This document shows, in pieces, positions 1-6,537 of a stretch of 13,422 bases of DNA. The stretch's first letter is position 1, and each line of letters opens with the position of its first letter. A model generated the notes under the pieces. That model worked only from the letters and a program-made list of their open reading frames with translations. It did not search any database and was not told where the DNA came from. Origin of the DNA: CAZOHN01 sp964579325 (GTDB taxonomy: Bacteria > Pseudomonadota > Alphaproteobacteria > Rhodobacterales > Rhodobacteraceae); contig CAZOHN010000092.1 of assembly GCA_964579325.1 (NCBI GenBank), forward strand, positions 1 through 13,422. Reading direction: 5' to 3'. Both the position numbers and the translations under genes were made by a program.

Positions 1-1015
1 CCTCGTAGATCGGCGCGGGTGCGATCGACTTGAGCGTGAGGTCGCGGATCTGTTCCCAGAGCCGCATGAGGTATTCATAGTCGCGCTTGACCTCGGCCTT
101 GGTGCGCTTGGCGCCAGCGGTGCGGATGATCAGGCCGGCGCCTTCCGGCACCTCCATCTCCCCCGCGATTTCCTTGAGCTTCTTGCGGTCGACGGCGTTG
201 GTGATCTTGCGGGAGATGCCACCGCCCCGGGCGGTGTTGGGCATCAGGACGCAATAGCGGCCGGCGAGCGAGAGATAGGTGGTCAGCGCCGCGCCCTTGT
301 TGCCGCGCTCTTCCTTTACGACCTGGACCAGCAGGATCTGCCGGACCTTGACGACTTCCTGGATCTTGTACTTGCGCGGCTTCTGGCGGCGCGGCTGCCG
401 GATTTCCTCCGCCACGTCCTCCTCTGCGACGGATTCGATCTCGTCGTCGGTCTCGGAGGCGTGGTCGACCGCACGGTAAGGTTCCTCGGCTGGGTCGGAC
501 GTTGCATCGCTGGCTGCAGGCGCCTCGGGCTGTCTCGGAGCGGCCCCTCCTTCGTCGTGCGCTTCGCCATGACCTTCGCTGTGGTCCTCCTCGCTGCCGA
601 GGTCGATCACATCCATGCCCGAAGGGGCGGACGCGACCCTCGCCTCGGGGTCCGCCGTCGTCTCGGCGGCCGGCCGCGGTGGGCGTCGGCGAGTGGGCTT
701 GCGTTCCTCGTCGTCCATCGCCTGGGCGTAAGCCCGCTCTTCCTCGAGCAGCGCCTTCCGGTCAGCGACCGGGATCTGGTAATAGTCGGGATGGATTTCC
801 GAGAACGCCAGAAATCCGTGCCGGTTACCGCCGTAGTCGACGAAGGCGGCCTGGAGCGAGGGTTCGACCCGCGTTACCTTGGCGAGGTAGATGTTCCCCG
901 CCAGTTGCCGCTTGTTGACGGTCTCGAAGTCGAATTCCTCGACCTTGTTGCCGTCCACCACCACGACGCGGGTCTCTTCCGCGTGGGTGGCGTCGATGAG
1001 CATCTTCTTTGCCAT
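1..1015 (-). CDS. rne: Ribonuclease E, N-terminal 338 residues (gene truncated by the window edge)
   Basis: RNase E is the essential endonuclease that starts mRNA decay and processes rRNA and tRNA, and it scaffolds the degradosome. The protein opens MAKKMLIDATHAEETRVVVVDG, the usual RNase E/G start. An S1 RNA-binding domain begins near residue 35 (AGNIYLAKVTRVEPSLQAAF, then VDYGGNRHGFLAFSEIHPDYY). It is interrupted by a roughly 130-residue insertion (about 85-215), first Arg/Pro-rich and then strongly acidic. The S1 fold resumes at YKIQEVVKVRQILLVQVVKEE with GNKGAALTTYLSLAGRY. The catalytic DNase I-like part and the C-terminal scaffold lie beyond position 1. An insertion in S1 is a known feature of alphaproteobacterial RNase E. 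The start at 1015 has AAGGA 4 nt upstream. The gene sits behind dctD on the same strand but after a 519-bp leader, so it probably has its own promoter. Confidence 0.95.
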   Translation of the reverse strand, partial: MAKKMLIDATHAEETRVVVVDGNKVEEFDFETVNKRQLAGNIYLAKVTRVEPSLQAAFVDYGGNRHGFLAFSEIHPDYYQIPVADRKALLEEERAYAQAMDDEERKPTRRRPPRPAAETTADPEARVASAPSGMDVIDLGSEEDHSEGHGEAHDEGGAAPRQPEAPAASDATSDPAEEPYRAVDHASETDDEIESVAEEDVAEEIRQPRRQKPRKYKIQEVVKVRQILLVQVVKEERGNKGAALTTYLSLAGRYCVLMPNTARGGGISRKITNAVDRKKLKEIAGEMEVPEGAGLIIRTAGAKRTKAEVKRDYEYLMRLWEQIRDLTLKSIAPAPIYE

Positions 1016-1042
1016 GGTGTCCTTGCGCACGGCAGCGCGACG

Positions 1043-1062
1043 GCCACGCCCTTGGGCGTGGC
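1043..1062 (-). promoter_or_regulatory. Perfect inverted repeat just upstream of the rne start (leader hairpin)
   Basis: GCCACGCCC at 1043-1051 and GGGCGTGGC at 1054-1062 are exact reverse complements separated by 2 bases. As RNA this folds into an eight- to nine-base-pair GC-rich stem. It ends 27 nt before the rne start codon and stands just upstream of the AAGGA ribosome binding site. It is followed by no U-run, so a regulatory or stabilising leader hairpin is more likely than a terminator. Confidence 0.6.
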
Positions 1063-1253
1063 AGCAGGGTTGGCGTGCGTGATTGGGGCGATGCGCGTGC
1101 GTGGAAGGGCGGCGCCCGATGGGGCCCCGGCAGTCCGTTCCGACAGTCGCGCGCGGTTCATCGCGTTTCGTCTCCGACGCCCCGCGGCGCGGGACGCCCA
1201 TTCAAGACCGCTGCGACTGCCCCGGAGGGTTGCCGCGACGGGCTATGGTTGAG

Positions 1254-1303
1254 GTCCCGGACAGACCGGGACATTCCATTCCGATCCAGCCGCCAGGTGG
1301 CGG
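1254..1303 (-). promoter_or_regulatory. Two further stem-loops in the rne leader
   Basis: GTCCCGG at 1254-1260 pairs with CCGGGAC at 1266-1272, a seven-bp stem with a five-nt loop. CCGCC at 1290-1294 pairs with GGCGG at 1299-1303, with a four-nt loop. Both lie within the predicted 5' untranslated region of rne. Neither has an adjacent U-run. They are short and could occur by chance in GC-rich DNA, but the clustering with 1043-1062 makes a structured leader plausible. Confidence 0.4.
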
Positions 1304-1385
1304 TGCTATGGCCCTGCACAACCTGGGGAGGAAATTCTCGAACCGGACTCGCCTCACGCGACGGCGGACGCAACCCGGTTCGGTC

Positions 1386-1414
1386 ACTTTACGGACAGGG
1401 ACGCGACTGCACAA
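1386..1414 (-). promoter_or_regulatory. Candidate promoter for rne
   Basis: On the minus strand, TTGTGC (1414-1409) and TAAAGT (1391-1386) are separated by exactly 17 nt. The -35 matches three and the -10 matches four of six consensus bases. A start near 1379 would give a leader of about 365 nt before rne. The match is modest and was not tested against background. Confidence 0.3.
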
Positions 1415-1478
1415 TGGGCAATATGACAGGTGTAGAAACAGGGGCGGAGCACTTTATCCCGGCGCCTGCCAATGCCGT

Positions 1479-1524
1479 GCCTGGCTCGCAGGCGCAGGCC
1501 GGCGCGCATCGGGGTCGCGCCCCG
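1479..1524 (-). terminator. Two weak stem-loops after dctD, possible transcript end
   Basis: Reading the minus strand past the dctD stop, a stem CGGGG/CCCCG with a five-nt loop spans 1510-1524. A second stem, GCCTG/CAGGC with a five-nt loop, spans 1479-1493. Neither is followed by a U-run, so they are not classical intrinsic terminators. High-GC alphaproteobacteria often lack clear U-tracts. They may only protect the 3' end of the dctBD mRNA. Confidence 0.25.
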
Positions 1525-1534
1525 CGCAAGTGGG

Positions 1535-2869
1535 CTACAGGTAGTCCTGCCGCGAGAGGCCGTACTTCGCCATCTTTTCGTTGAGCGTCCGGCGCGGCAG
1601 GCACAATTCCTCCATCACCGCCGCGATCGAGCCCTTGTGGCGCTTCATCGTGTTGTCGATGAGCATCCGCTCGAACGCCTCGACATATTCCTTGAGAGGC
1701 TTGCCCTCGGTCGTCATGGCGGGGTGGCCCGGATCGTCGTCATCGGCCATCAGGAGCGAGGCGATCGTTCCCGTGCCACGACGGTTCTGCAGCACCGCGC
1801 GCTCGGCGACGTTGATGAGCTGGCGGACATTCCCCGGCCAGGGCGCCTGCAGAAGCTGAGCAGCCTCCTGTGCCGTCACTTCGGGCGCGTCGCAGCCATA
1901 CTCATCGGCGAACTGCTCGGCCATGCGGGTGAAAAGGACCAGGATGTCCTCGCCCCGGGTGCGCAGCGGCGGCAGGACGATCTTGAGCGCGGCGAGGCGG
2001 AAGTAGAGGTCGGGGCGGACCATCTGCTCGATCATCCGGTCGGGGCCGTGCTGGTTGACGATGGCGATGATCCGCGTTTCCGCAGGTGTGCCCTGATCGT
2101 TGATGAAGGTCAGGAGCCGCGCCTGCAACGTGGGCGGCAGCGCGTCAATGTCTTCGAGGACGAGGGTTCCGCCGCGTGCCTCCTCGACAAGCGGCATCTG
2201 TGTCCCCTCGCCCGGCGGCCCGAACAGCCGCTGGGTCAGCGAGTCTTCCGACAACGCGGCACAGGAGATTGTGACGAACTTCTTGCCGGCGCGCGGGCCG
2301 ACCGCATGGAGCGCGTGGGCGACAAGGGTCTTGCCGGTGCCGGTCTCGCCGTCGATCAGGACGTGACCGTCGGCCTGGCCGAGGTCGAGGATGTCCTCGC
2401 GCAGCCGCTCCATCACCGCCGAGCCGCCGATCAGCTTGCGCATGATGCCGGTACCGTCGCTGAGTTCCTTGCGCAGCGCCCGGTTGTCGAGCGTCAGCCG
2501 CCGCGCCTGGGTGGCCTTCTTGGCAAGCTCGGTCATCCGGTCGGGGTTGAACGGCTTCTCGAGGAAGTCATAGGCCCCGACCCGCATCGCCTCGACCGCC
2601 ATCGGCACATCGCCGTGGCCGGTGATCATGATCACGGGAAGGCCCGAGTCCATACCCATCAGCCGCTTGAGGAACTGCATCCCGTCCATCCCGGGCATCC
2701 GGATGTCGCTGACCACCACGCCGGGGTAGTCGGGGCCGATCCCCTTCAGCGCGTCTTCGGCGCTGGGGTAGGTCTCGGTATCGAACCCGCTCAGCGCCAG
2801 CCACTGGCTGATCGACTGGCGCATGTCCTGCTCGTCATCGACGATCGCGATCTTCATGGCGCGTGCCAT
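1535..2869 (-). CDS. dctD: DctD-like response regulator with AAA+ and Fis domains, lacking GAFTGA
   Basis: 444-residue NtrC-family response regulator, partner of the DctB-like kinase encoded 6 nt upstream. The receiver domain (about 5-120) shows DD at 11-12, phospho-acceptor Asp55 in VVVSDIRMPGMDG, Thr83 and Lys105. The AAA+ domain (about 145-370) has Walker A GETGTGKT (174-181), the arginine-finger region RPDLYFRL and the sensor II motif PGNVRQL. A Fis-type helix-turn-helix ends the protein (GSIAAVMEELCLPRRTLNEK). The loop that should hold GAFTGA is missing: between LFG (215-217) and GGT (233-235) there are 15 residues, about six fewer than in sigma54 activators. The Walker B acidic pair reads E239-D240 instead of DE. 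Contact with sigma54 is therefore doubtful, as for Rhodobacter capsulatus NtrC. The start at 2869 has GGAG/GAGG upstream, inside the end of dctB. The dicarboxylate role rests on the DctB-like partner; no transporter gene is present in the window. Confidence 0.85.
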   Translation of the reverse strand: MARAMKIAIVDDEQDMRQSISQWLALSGFDTETYPSAEDALKGIGPDYPGVVVSDIRMPGMDGMQFLKRLMGMDSGLPVIMITGHGDVPMAVEAMRVGAYDFLEKPFNPDRMTELAKKATQARRLTLDNRALRKELSDGTGIMRKLIGGSAVMERLREDILDLGQADGHVLIDGETGTGKTLVAHALHAVGPRAGKKFVTISCAALSEDSLTQRLFGPPGEGTQMPLVEEARGGTLVLEDIDALPPTLQARLLTFINDQGTPAETRIIAIVNQHGPDRMIEQMVRPDLYFRLAALKIVLPPLRTRGEDILVLFTRMAEQFADEYGCDAPEVTAQEAAQLLQAPWPGNVRQLINVAERAVLQNRRGTGTIASLLMADDDDPGHPAMTTEGKPLKEYVEAFERMLIDNTMKRHKGSIAAVMEELCLPRRTLNEKMAKYGLSRQDYL

Positions 2870-2875
2870 CGAGCC

Positions 2876-4642
2876 TCACTCCGCTGCCTTTATGCCCTCG
2901 CCGAGGATGGGCAGTTGCACTTCGAACACCGCCCCCCCGCTTGCTGCGTTGCGCGCGGTGAGACGTCCGCCAAGGTCGTTCACGATGGACGAGGAGATTG
3001 CAAGCCCGAGCCCGACCCCCTCGCCCGGTGCCTTGGTGGTGTAGAAGGGCTCGAAAAGCCGCTCGAGGTCGACCACGCCCGGGCCGTTGTCGCGCACCGT
3101 CAGCGTTGCCGTTTCGCCGGCCGAAAGGATCAGATCGATCGAGGGCTCGGCCACGTCCTTGGTGGCGTCGAGGGCGTTGCGCAGCAGGTTGATGATGACC
3201 TGTTCCAGACGCACCCGGTCGACCATCACCATGACCGGCTGGCGGGGCACCGCGCGGGTGATCGAGATCTTCCGACGCTTCAGCTGCGGCTCCATCATGC
3301 TGAGCGCCGACGACAGCGCATCCCTTGCATCCAAGGCCTCGAACGCATCGCCACCCTTGCGGGCATAGCTCTTCAGCTGCCGGGTGATGGCCCCCATCCG
3401 CTCGATCAGGTCGTCGATCCGCTGGAACGAAGACAGCGCCTCCTCGGGGCGCCGGCGCTGCAGCAGAAGCTTGGCCCCGGCGAGGTAGGTTTTCATGGCC
3501 GCCAGAGGTTGGTTCAACTCGTGGCTGACGGCTGCCGACATCTCGCCCAGGGCCGCCAGTTTCGACGACTGGGCAAGGGTCTGTTCGGCGACCGCAAGGC
3601 TTTGTTGCATCTTCTCGCGCTCGGCGATTTCCCGCTGCAACCGCGCATTCAGCGCGCGAAGCTCCGCCGACTCGCGCTGGAACAGCATCGACCGCGACTG
3701 GGCACGGCGGCTGAGAAGGTAGAACGCCACCGCAAGGAGAATCGCAAAGCCCATGATTTCGAGCGCGAGAACGGTGTTCACGCGCTCCCGGACCGAGACG
3801 AAGGTGGTGAACGAGGTGATCCGCCAGCCATGGTGCGGGATCCGGGCATCGACACGCATGGCGGCCTCGCCCTTGATGTAGGCGTCGGGCGGCAACGCGC
3901 CCCAGTCGGACGTGGCCTGCAGCGCGCGTTCCAGCGCGGAGGGCACCGGCCGCACGGCAAGGGCTTCCTCCACGTTCAGCCCGCGCCAGCGTGGTTCCGT
4001 CGACAGGATGATGCGGCCCGTGCTGTCGGTCACCAGCACGGCATCGGCGATCGAGGCCCAGGCGCGCTCGAACCGGCGCAGATCGACCTTGACGGCGATT
4101 ACACCGACGATCTGACGATCGCTCAGGATCGCGCGGGAGTAGACGAAATCGAAGGCCTGTGCCTCGCGTTCCGTCGTGCTGAACACTGTCTCCGAAGCCC
4201 GAAGAGCCTCGACGAAGTAGGGCGAACTGCGGTGGTTCGACCCGATGATGTTGCGGTCGGTCGCAGCGACCGTACGGCCATCGAGGTCGAGCAGAAGCAG
4301 TTCGGCGGCGCCGAGGTCCTCGCGAAACGAGATCAGGTGCTGCGACGTGCGCGAGAAATCGCGGCTGTCGAGAGCGCTGGCCAGGGTCGGGTCACGCGCC
4401 AGCAGCAGCGGTACCACCGAGTTCCGCTGGAGCTCCGAGATGATGTTGCCCGAGTAGAGCGCAAGCCGCACCTCGGACCGGCTTCGGGTCGACTCGGTGA
4501 ACCGTTCGGTCAGAAGGTGGTTCGTCACCGAGACAACGACGACAGCGATCGCGAAGATCACCAGCACCACGATCCGCACGCGCCAGATCATCCCGCGTTC
4601 GGGTCCTGCGTCGCGCGCCTCGGTGATCCCAGCCTCGCTCAT
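2876..4642 (-). CDS. dctB: DctB-like membrane sensor histidine kinase
   Basis: 588-residue inner-membrane sensor kinase that should phosphorylate the adjacent DctD-like regulator; family members sense periplasmic C4-dicarboxylates. From the start at 4642, one membrane helix lies at about 19-44, followed by a periplasmic PDC/dCache-like sensor region (about 48-286). A second helix lies at about 288-311, then a coiled coil with many Arg, Glu and Gln residues (about 313-355). The HisKA motif has phospho-acceptor His374 (SAAVSHELNQPLAAMKTYL). The ATPase domain has an N box around 485-493 (NLLRNALDA), a G1 box DNGPG (518-522) and a G2 region GEGVGLGL near 540. I chose the ATG at 4642 because GGAG stands 2-5 nt before it and it gives the normal short N-terminal cytoplasmic tail. 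The longer open frame to 4750 runs into purQ. The gene starts 46 nt after the purQ stop, and dctD follows after 6 nt. Confidence 0.87.
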   Translation of the reverse strand: MSEAGITEARDAGPERGMIWRVRIVVLVIFAIAVVVVSVTNHLLTERFTESTRSRSEVRLALYSGNIISELQRNSVVPLLLARDPTLASALDSRDFSRTSQHLISFREDLGAAELLLLDLDGRTVAATDRNIIGSNHRSSPYFVEALRASETVFSTTEREAQAFDFVYSRAILSDRQIVGVIAVKVDLRRFERAWASIADAVLVTDSTGRIILSTEPRWRGLNVEEALAVRPVPSALERALQATSDWGALPPDAYIKGEAAMRVDARIPHHGWRITSFTTFVSVRERVNTVLALEIMGFAILLAVAFYLLSRRAQSRSMLFQRESAELRALNARLQREIAEREKMQQSLAVAEQTLAQSSKLAALGEMSAAVSHELNQPLAAMKTYLAGAKLLLQRRRPEEALSSFQRIDDLIERMGAITRQLKSYARKGGDAFEALDARDALSSALSMMEPQLKRRKISITRAVPRQPVMVMVDRVRLEQVIINLLRNALDATKDVAEPSIDLILSAGETATLTVRDNGPGVVDLERLFEPFYTTKAPGEGVGLGLAISSSIVNDLGGRLTARNAASGGAVFEVQLPILGEGIKAAE

Positions 4643-4688
4643 TCTCCGAAGGTAGACCCCCCGCGCCGCCCACTCAAGCTGAACGCGT

Positions 4689-5357
4689 TCAGGCTGTGGC
4701 GCTCTGACCCAGAAGTGAGCGGAAGAACGCCATGCCGTCGGCGCCGCCATGCGCGGGTTCGATCCGGCGCTCGGGGTGCGGCATCATGCCGAGGACGCGG
4801 CGGTTTTCGGAAAGTACACCCGCGATGTCGGCGGCCGACCCGTTCGGGTTCTCGACATAGGTCAGCGCGATGCGCTCCTCGCCACGCAAGACCTCGAGTG
4901 TTGCGGCATCGGCTGTGTAGTTGCCATCGTGATGCGCAATTGGCAGGCGGATGACCGACCCTGCATCCAGGCCCGCTGTAAACGGACTGTCAGCACTGAC
5001 AACGCGCAGCGCAACGGTGCGGCAGTTGAACTTGAGCGAGGCGTTTCGCATAAGCGCGCCCGGCAGGAGCCCCATTTCGGTCAGGACCTGAAAGCCGTTG
5101 CAGATCCCTAGCACGAATCCGCCCCGCGCCGCGTGGGCCTGCACAGCACTCGCGATTGGCGCGCGGGCAGCGATGGCGCCACAGCGCAGGTAATCGCCGA
5201 AAGAGAACCCGCCGGGAACGCCTACCACATCCGTTCCAGCCGGCAGGTCGGTGTCCTTGTGCCAGACCCGGGTCACGGCGAAGCCCGCCTTCTCGAAGCC
5301 CACCGCAAGGTCGCGGTCGCAGTTCGATCCGGGATAGGTGATGACCGCGGCGCGCAT
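4689..5357 (-). CDS. purQ: Phosphoribosylformylglycinamidine synthase subunit PurQ
   Basis: 222-residue glutaminase subunit of the PurL-PurQ-PurS FGAM synthase, step four of de novo purine synthesis. It hydrolyses glutamine and passes ammonia to PurL. The class I glutamine amidotransferase triad is visible: Cys86 in GICNGFQ, His194 and Glu196 in MMPHPER. The N-terminus MRAAVITYPGSNCDRD and GVPGGFSFGDYLRCG are typical PurQ blocks. The length is normal for the small-PurQ type. The start ATG at 5357 shares one base with the purS stop (TGATG), so the two are translationally coupled. A longer open frame up to 5414 only reads into purS. purL, which often follows in other genomes, is not in this window; dctB comes next instead. 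Confidence 0.97.
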   Translation of the reverse strand: MRAAVITYPGSNCDRDLAVGFEKAGFAVTRVWHKDTDLPAGTDVVGVPGGFSFGDYLRCGAIAARAPIASAVQAHAARGGFVLGICNGFQVLTEMGLLPGALMRNASLKFNCRTVALRVVSADSPFTAGLDAGSVIRLPIAHHDGNYTADAATLEVLRGEERIALTYVENPNGSAADIAGVLSENRRVLGMMPHPERRIEPAHGGADGMAFFRSLLGQSATA

Positions 5358-5596
5358 CAGGCGATCTCGACCGCGTACTTCTCGATGACGGTATTGGCGA
5401 GGAGCTTTTCGCACATCGCCTTCACTTCGGCCTCGGCCGCGGCGCGGTCTGTCGCGGCGAGGTCCAGCTCGATCACCTTGCCTTGCCGTACCCCCTCGAC
5501 GCCCGCGAACCCCAGCGTGCCAAGCGCATGCCGCACCGCTTCGCCCTGGGGATCGAGGACCCCGTCCTTCAGCATCACCGTAACCCTGGCCTTCAT
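5357..5596 (-). CDS. purS: Phosphoribosylformylglycinamidine synthase subunit PurS
   Basis: 79-residue small subunit that bridges PurQ and the small-type PurL in the FGAM synthase complex. MKARVTVMLKDGVLDPQGEA and VRHALGTLGFAGVEGVRQGK are the standard PurS blocks, followed by an acidic helix and EKLLANTVIEKYAVE at the C-terminus. The length matches the family (about 80). The ATG at 5596 is supported by the family N-terminus. The ribosome binding site is weak (GAGAG about 8 nt upstream). The frame is open further upstream to 5824, but that part overlaps purC and shows no PurS similarity. The gene sits 68 bp after purC and overlaps purQ by one base. Confidence 0.96.
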   Translation of the reverse strand: MKARVTVMLKDGVLDPQGEAVRHALGTLGFAGVEGVRQGKVIELDLAATDRAAAEAEVKAMCEKLLANTVIEKYAVEIA

Positions 5597-5664
5597 GTCC
5601 GATCTCTCTTTTTCCGACGCGGACGGAAGGACAACACGTTCCCTCCCCCCGCGCCCCGGCGCGG

Positions 5665-6426
5665 CTAATTGATCAGTGTGGGCTTCGTGGTGTGGGTCAC
5701 GTTCGACGGCAGAACGCCCAGTCGGCGGGCGACCTCGGTGTAGGCATCGGCGAGGTTGCCCAGATCGCGTCGGAACACGTCCTTGTCGAGCTTCTCGCCG
5801 GTCTTCATGTCCCACAGCCGGCACGAATCCGGGCTGATCTCGTCGGCGACGACCAGACGGGGATAGTCGTTCTCCCAGATCCGGCCGATCTCGATCTTGA
5901 AGTCCACCAGCCGGATGCCGACACCCATCATCACGCCCGAAAGGAAATCGTTGACCCGCAGCGCCAGCGCCACCATGTCGTCGAGGTCCTGCTGGGCGGC
6001 CCAGCCGAATGCGATGATGTGCTCCTCCGACACCATCGGGTCGCCGAGTGCGTCGTCCTTGTAGTAGAACTCGATGATCGGGCGGGGAAGCGCCTGCCCC
6101 TCGGGAAGCCCGAGGCGCTTTGAGATCGACCCGGCGGCAACGTTGCGTACCACGACCTCGAGCGGAATGATCTCGACCTGGCGCACGAGCTGCTCGCGCA
6201 TGTTGATGCGCTTGATGAAATGTGTGGGCACGCCGATCGCGTTCAGGCCTGTCATGAAGAATTCGCTGAGCCGGTTGTTCAGCACGCCCTTGCCTTCGAT
6301 CGTCGCCTTCTTCTCTGCGTTGAAGGCAGTCGCATCGTCCTTGAAGTACTGGATGATGGTTCCGGGCTCGGGCCCCTCATAGAGGATCTTCGCCTTGCCT
6401 TCGTAGATCTTCTTGCGGCGTGCCAT
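5665..6426 (-). CDS. purC: Phosphoribosylaminoimidazole-succinocarboxamide synthase (SAICAR synthase)
   Basis: 253-residue cytosolic enzyme that joins CAIR and aspartate with ATP to give SAICAR in de novo purine synthesis. It starts MARRKKIYEGKAKILYEG, the ATP-binding N-terminus of PurC. Both family signatures are present: IPLEVVVRNVAAGS at 87-100 and LVDFKIEIG at 173-181, followed by DEISPDSCRLWD (195-206). The length is in the normal 230-260 range and there is no sign of damage. The ATG at 6426 has CGGAG about 6 nt upstream. It is first in the purC-purS-purQ run, with a good promoter match at 6477-6505. Confidence 0.98.
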   Translation of the reverse strand: MARRKKIYEGKAKILYEGPEPGTIIQYFKDDATAFNAEKKATIEGKGVLNNRLSEFFMTGLNAIGVPTHFIKRINMREQLVRQVEIIPLEVVVRNVAAGSISKRLGLPEGQALPRPIIEFYYKDDALGDPMVSEEHIIAFGWAAQQDLDDMVALALRVNDFLSGVMMGVGIRLVDFKIEIGRIWENDYPRLVVADEISPDSCRLWDMKTGEKLDKDVFRRDLGNLADAYTEVARRLGVLPSNVTHTTKPTLIN

Positions 6427-6476
6427 GAATGCTCCGGGGATCGCGCGCCGGGGATCGGGTCCGCGCTCTTGCCCGC

Positions 6477-6505
6477 GATATACGTCATGGCCCCCTGCCC
6501 CGCAA
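6477..6505 (-). promoter_or_regulatory. Candidate sigma70-type promoter of purC
   Basis: On the minus strand, TTGCGG (6505-6500) and TATATC (6482-6477) are 17 nt apart. The -10 matches four of six consensus bases and the -35 starts with the conserved TTG. Transcription would begin near 6470, giving a leader of about 44 nt to the purC start. The -35 lies inside the stem-loop at 6499-6514 that follows the upstream gene. Confidence 0.45.
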
Positions 6506-6514
6506 GGATGCGGG
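6499..6514 (-). terminator. Stem-loop after the DUF4261-like gene
   Basis: CCCGCA and TGCGGG form an exact six-bp inverted repeat around a four-nt loop, beginning 23 nt past the stop of the gene ending at 6538. A G-rich stretch, not a U-run, follows. It may therefore be a weak or Rho-assisted end, or mRNA 3' protection. It overlaps the -35 element of the purC promoter. Confidence 0.35.
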
Positions 6515-6537
6515 CCGGGCGGTGCACGGGCGTTCGA

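Larger units (their letters stand above)
1016..1534 (-). other. Non-coding region: dctD 3' end and long structured leader of rne
   Basis: These 519 bp separate the dctD stop from the rne start, both on the minus strand. I see no convincing gene here: the open frames on either strand have no recognisable protein and no good ribosome binding site. The region holds at least four short inverted repeats (1043-1062, 1178-1196, 1254-1272, 1290-1303) and a candidate promoter at 1386-1414. In E. coli, rne has a long 5' leader (about 360 nt) through which RNase E autoregulates by cleaving its own mRNA. A leader of similar length here would fit that logic, but this is an inference. Confidence 0.6.

Noticed and set aside
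461..1252. Plus-strand open frame of 263 codons opposite rne
   Set aside because: Antisense to clear RNase E coding sequence; the translation has no recognisable protein features.
1472..4954. Open frame of 1160 codons on the plus strand across dctD, dctB and purQ
   Set aside because: It is antisense to three well-recognised genes, has no known domain, and its Arg/His/Asp/Leu-rich composition is typical of a shadow frame in high-GC DNA.
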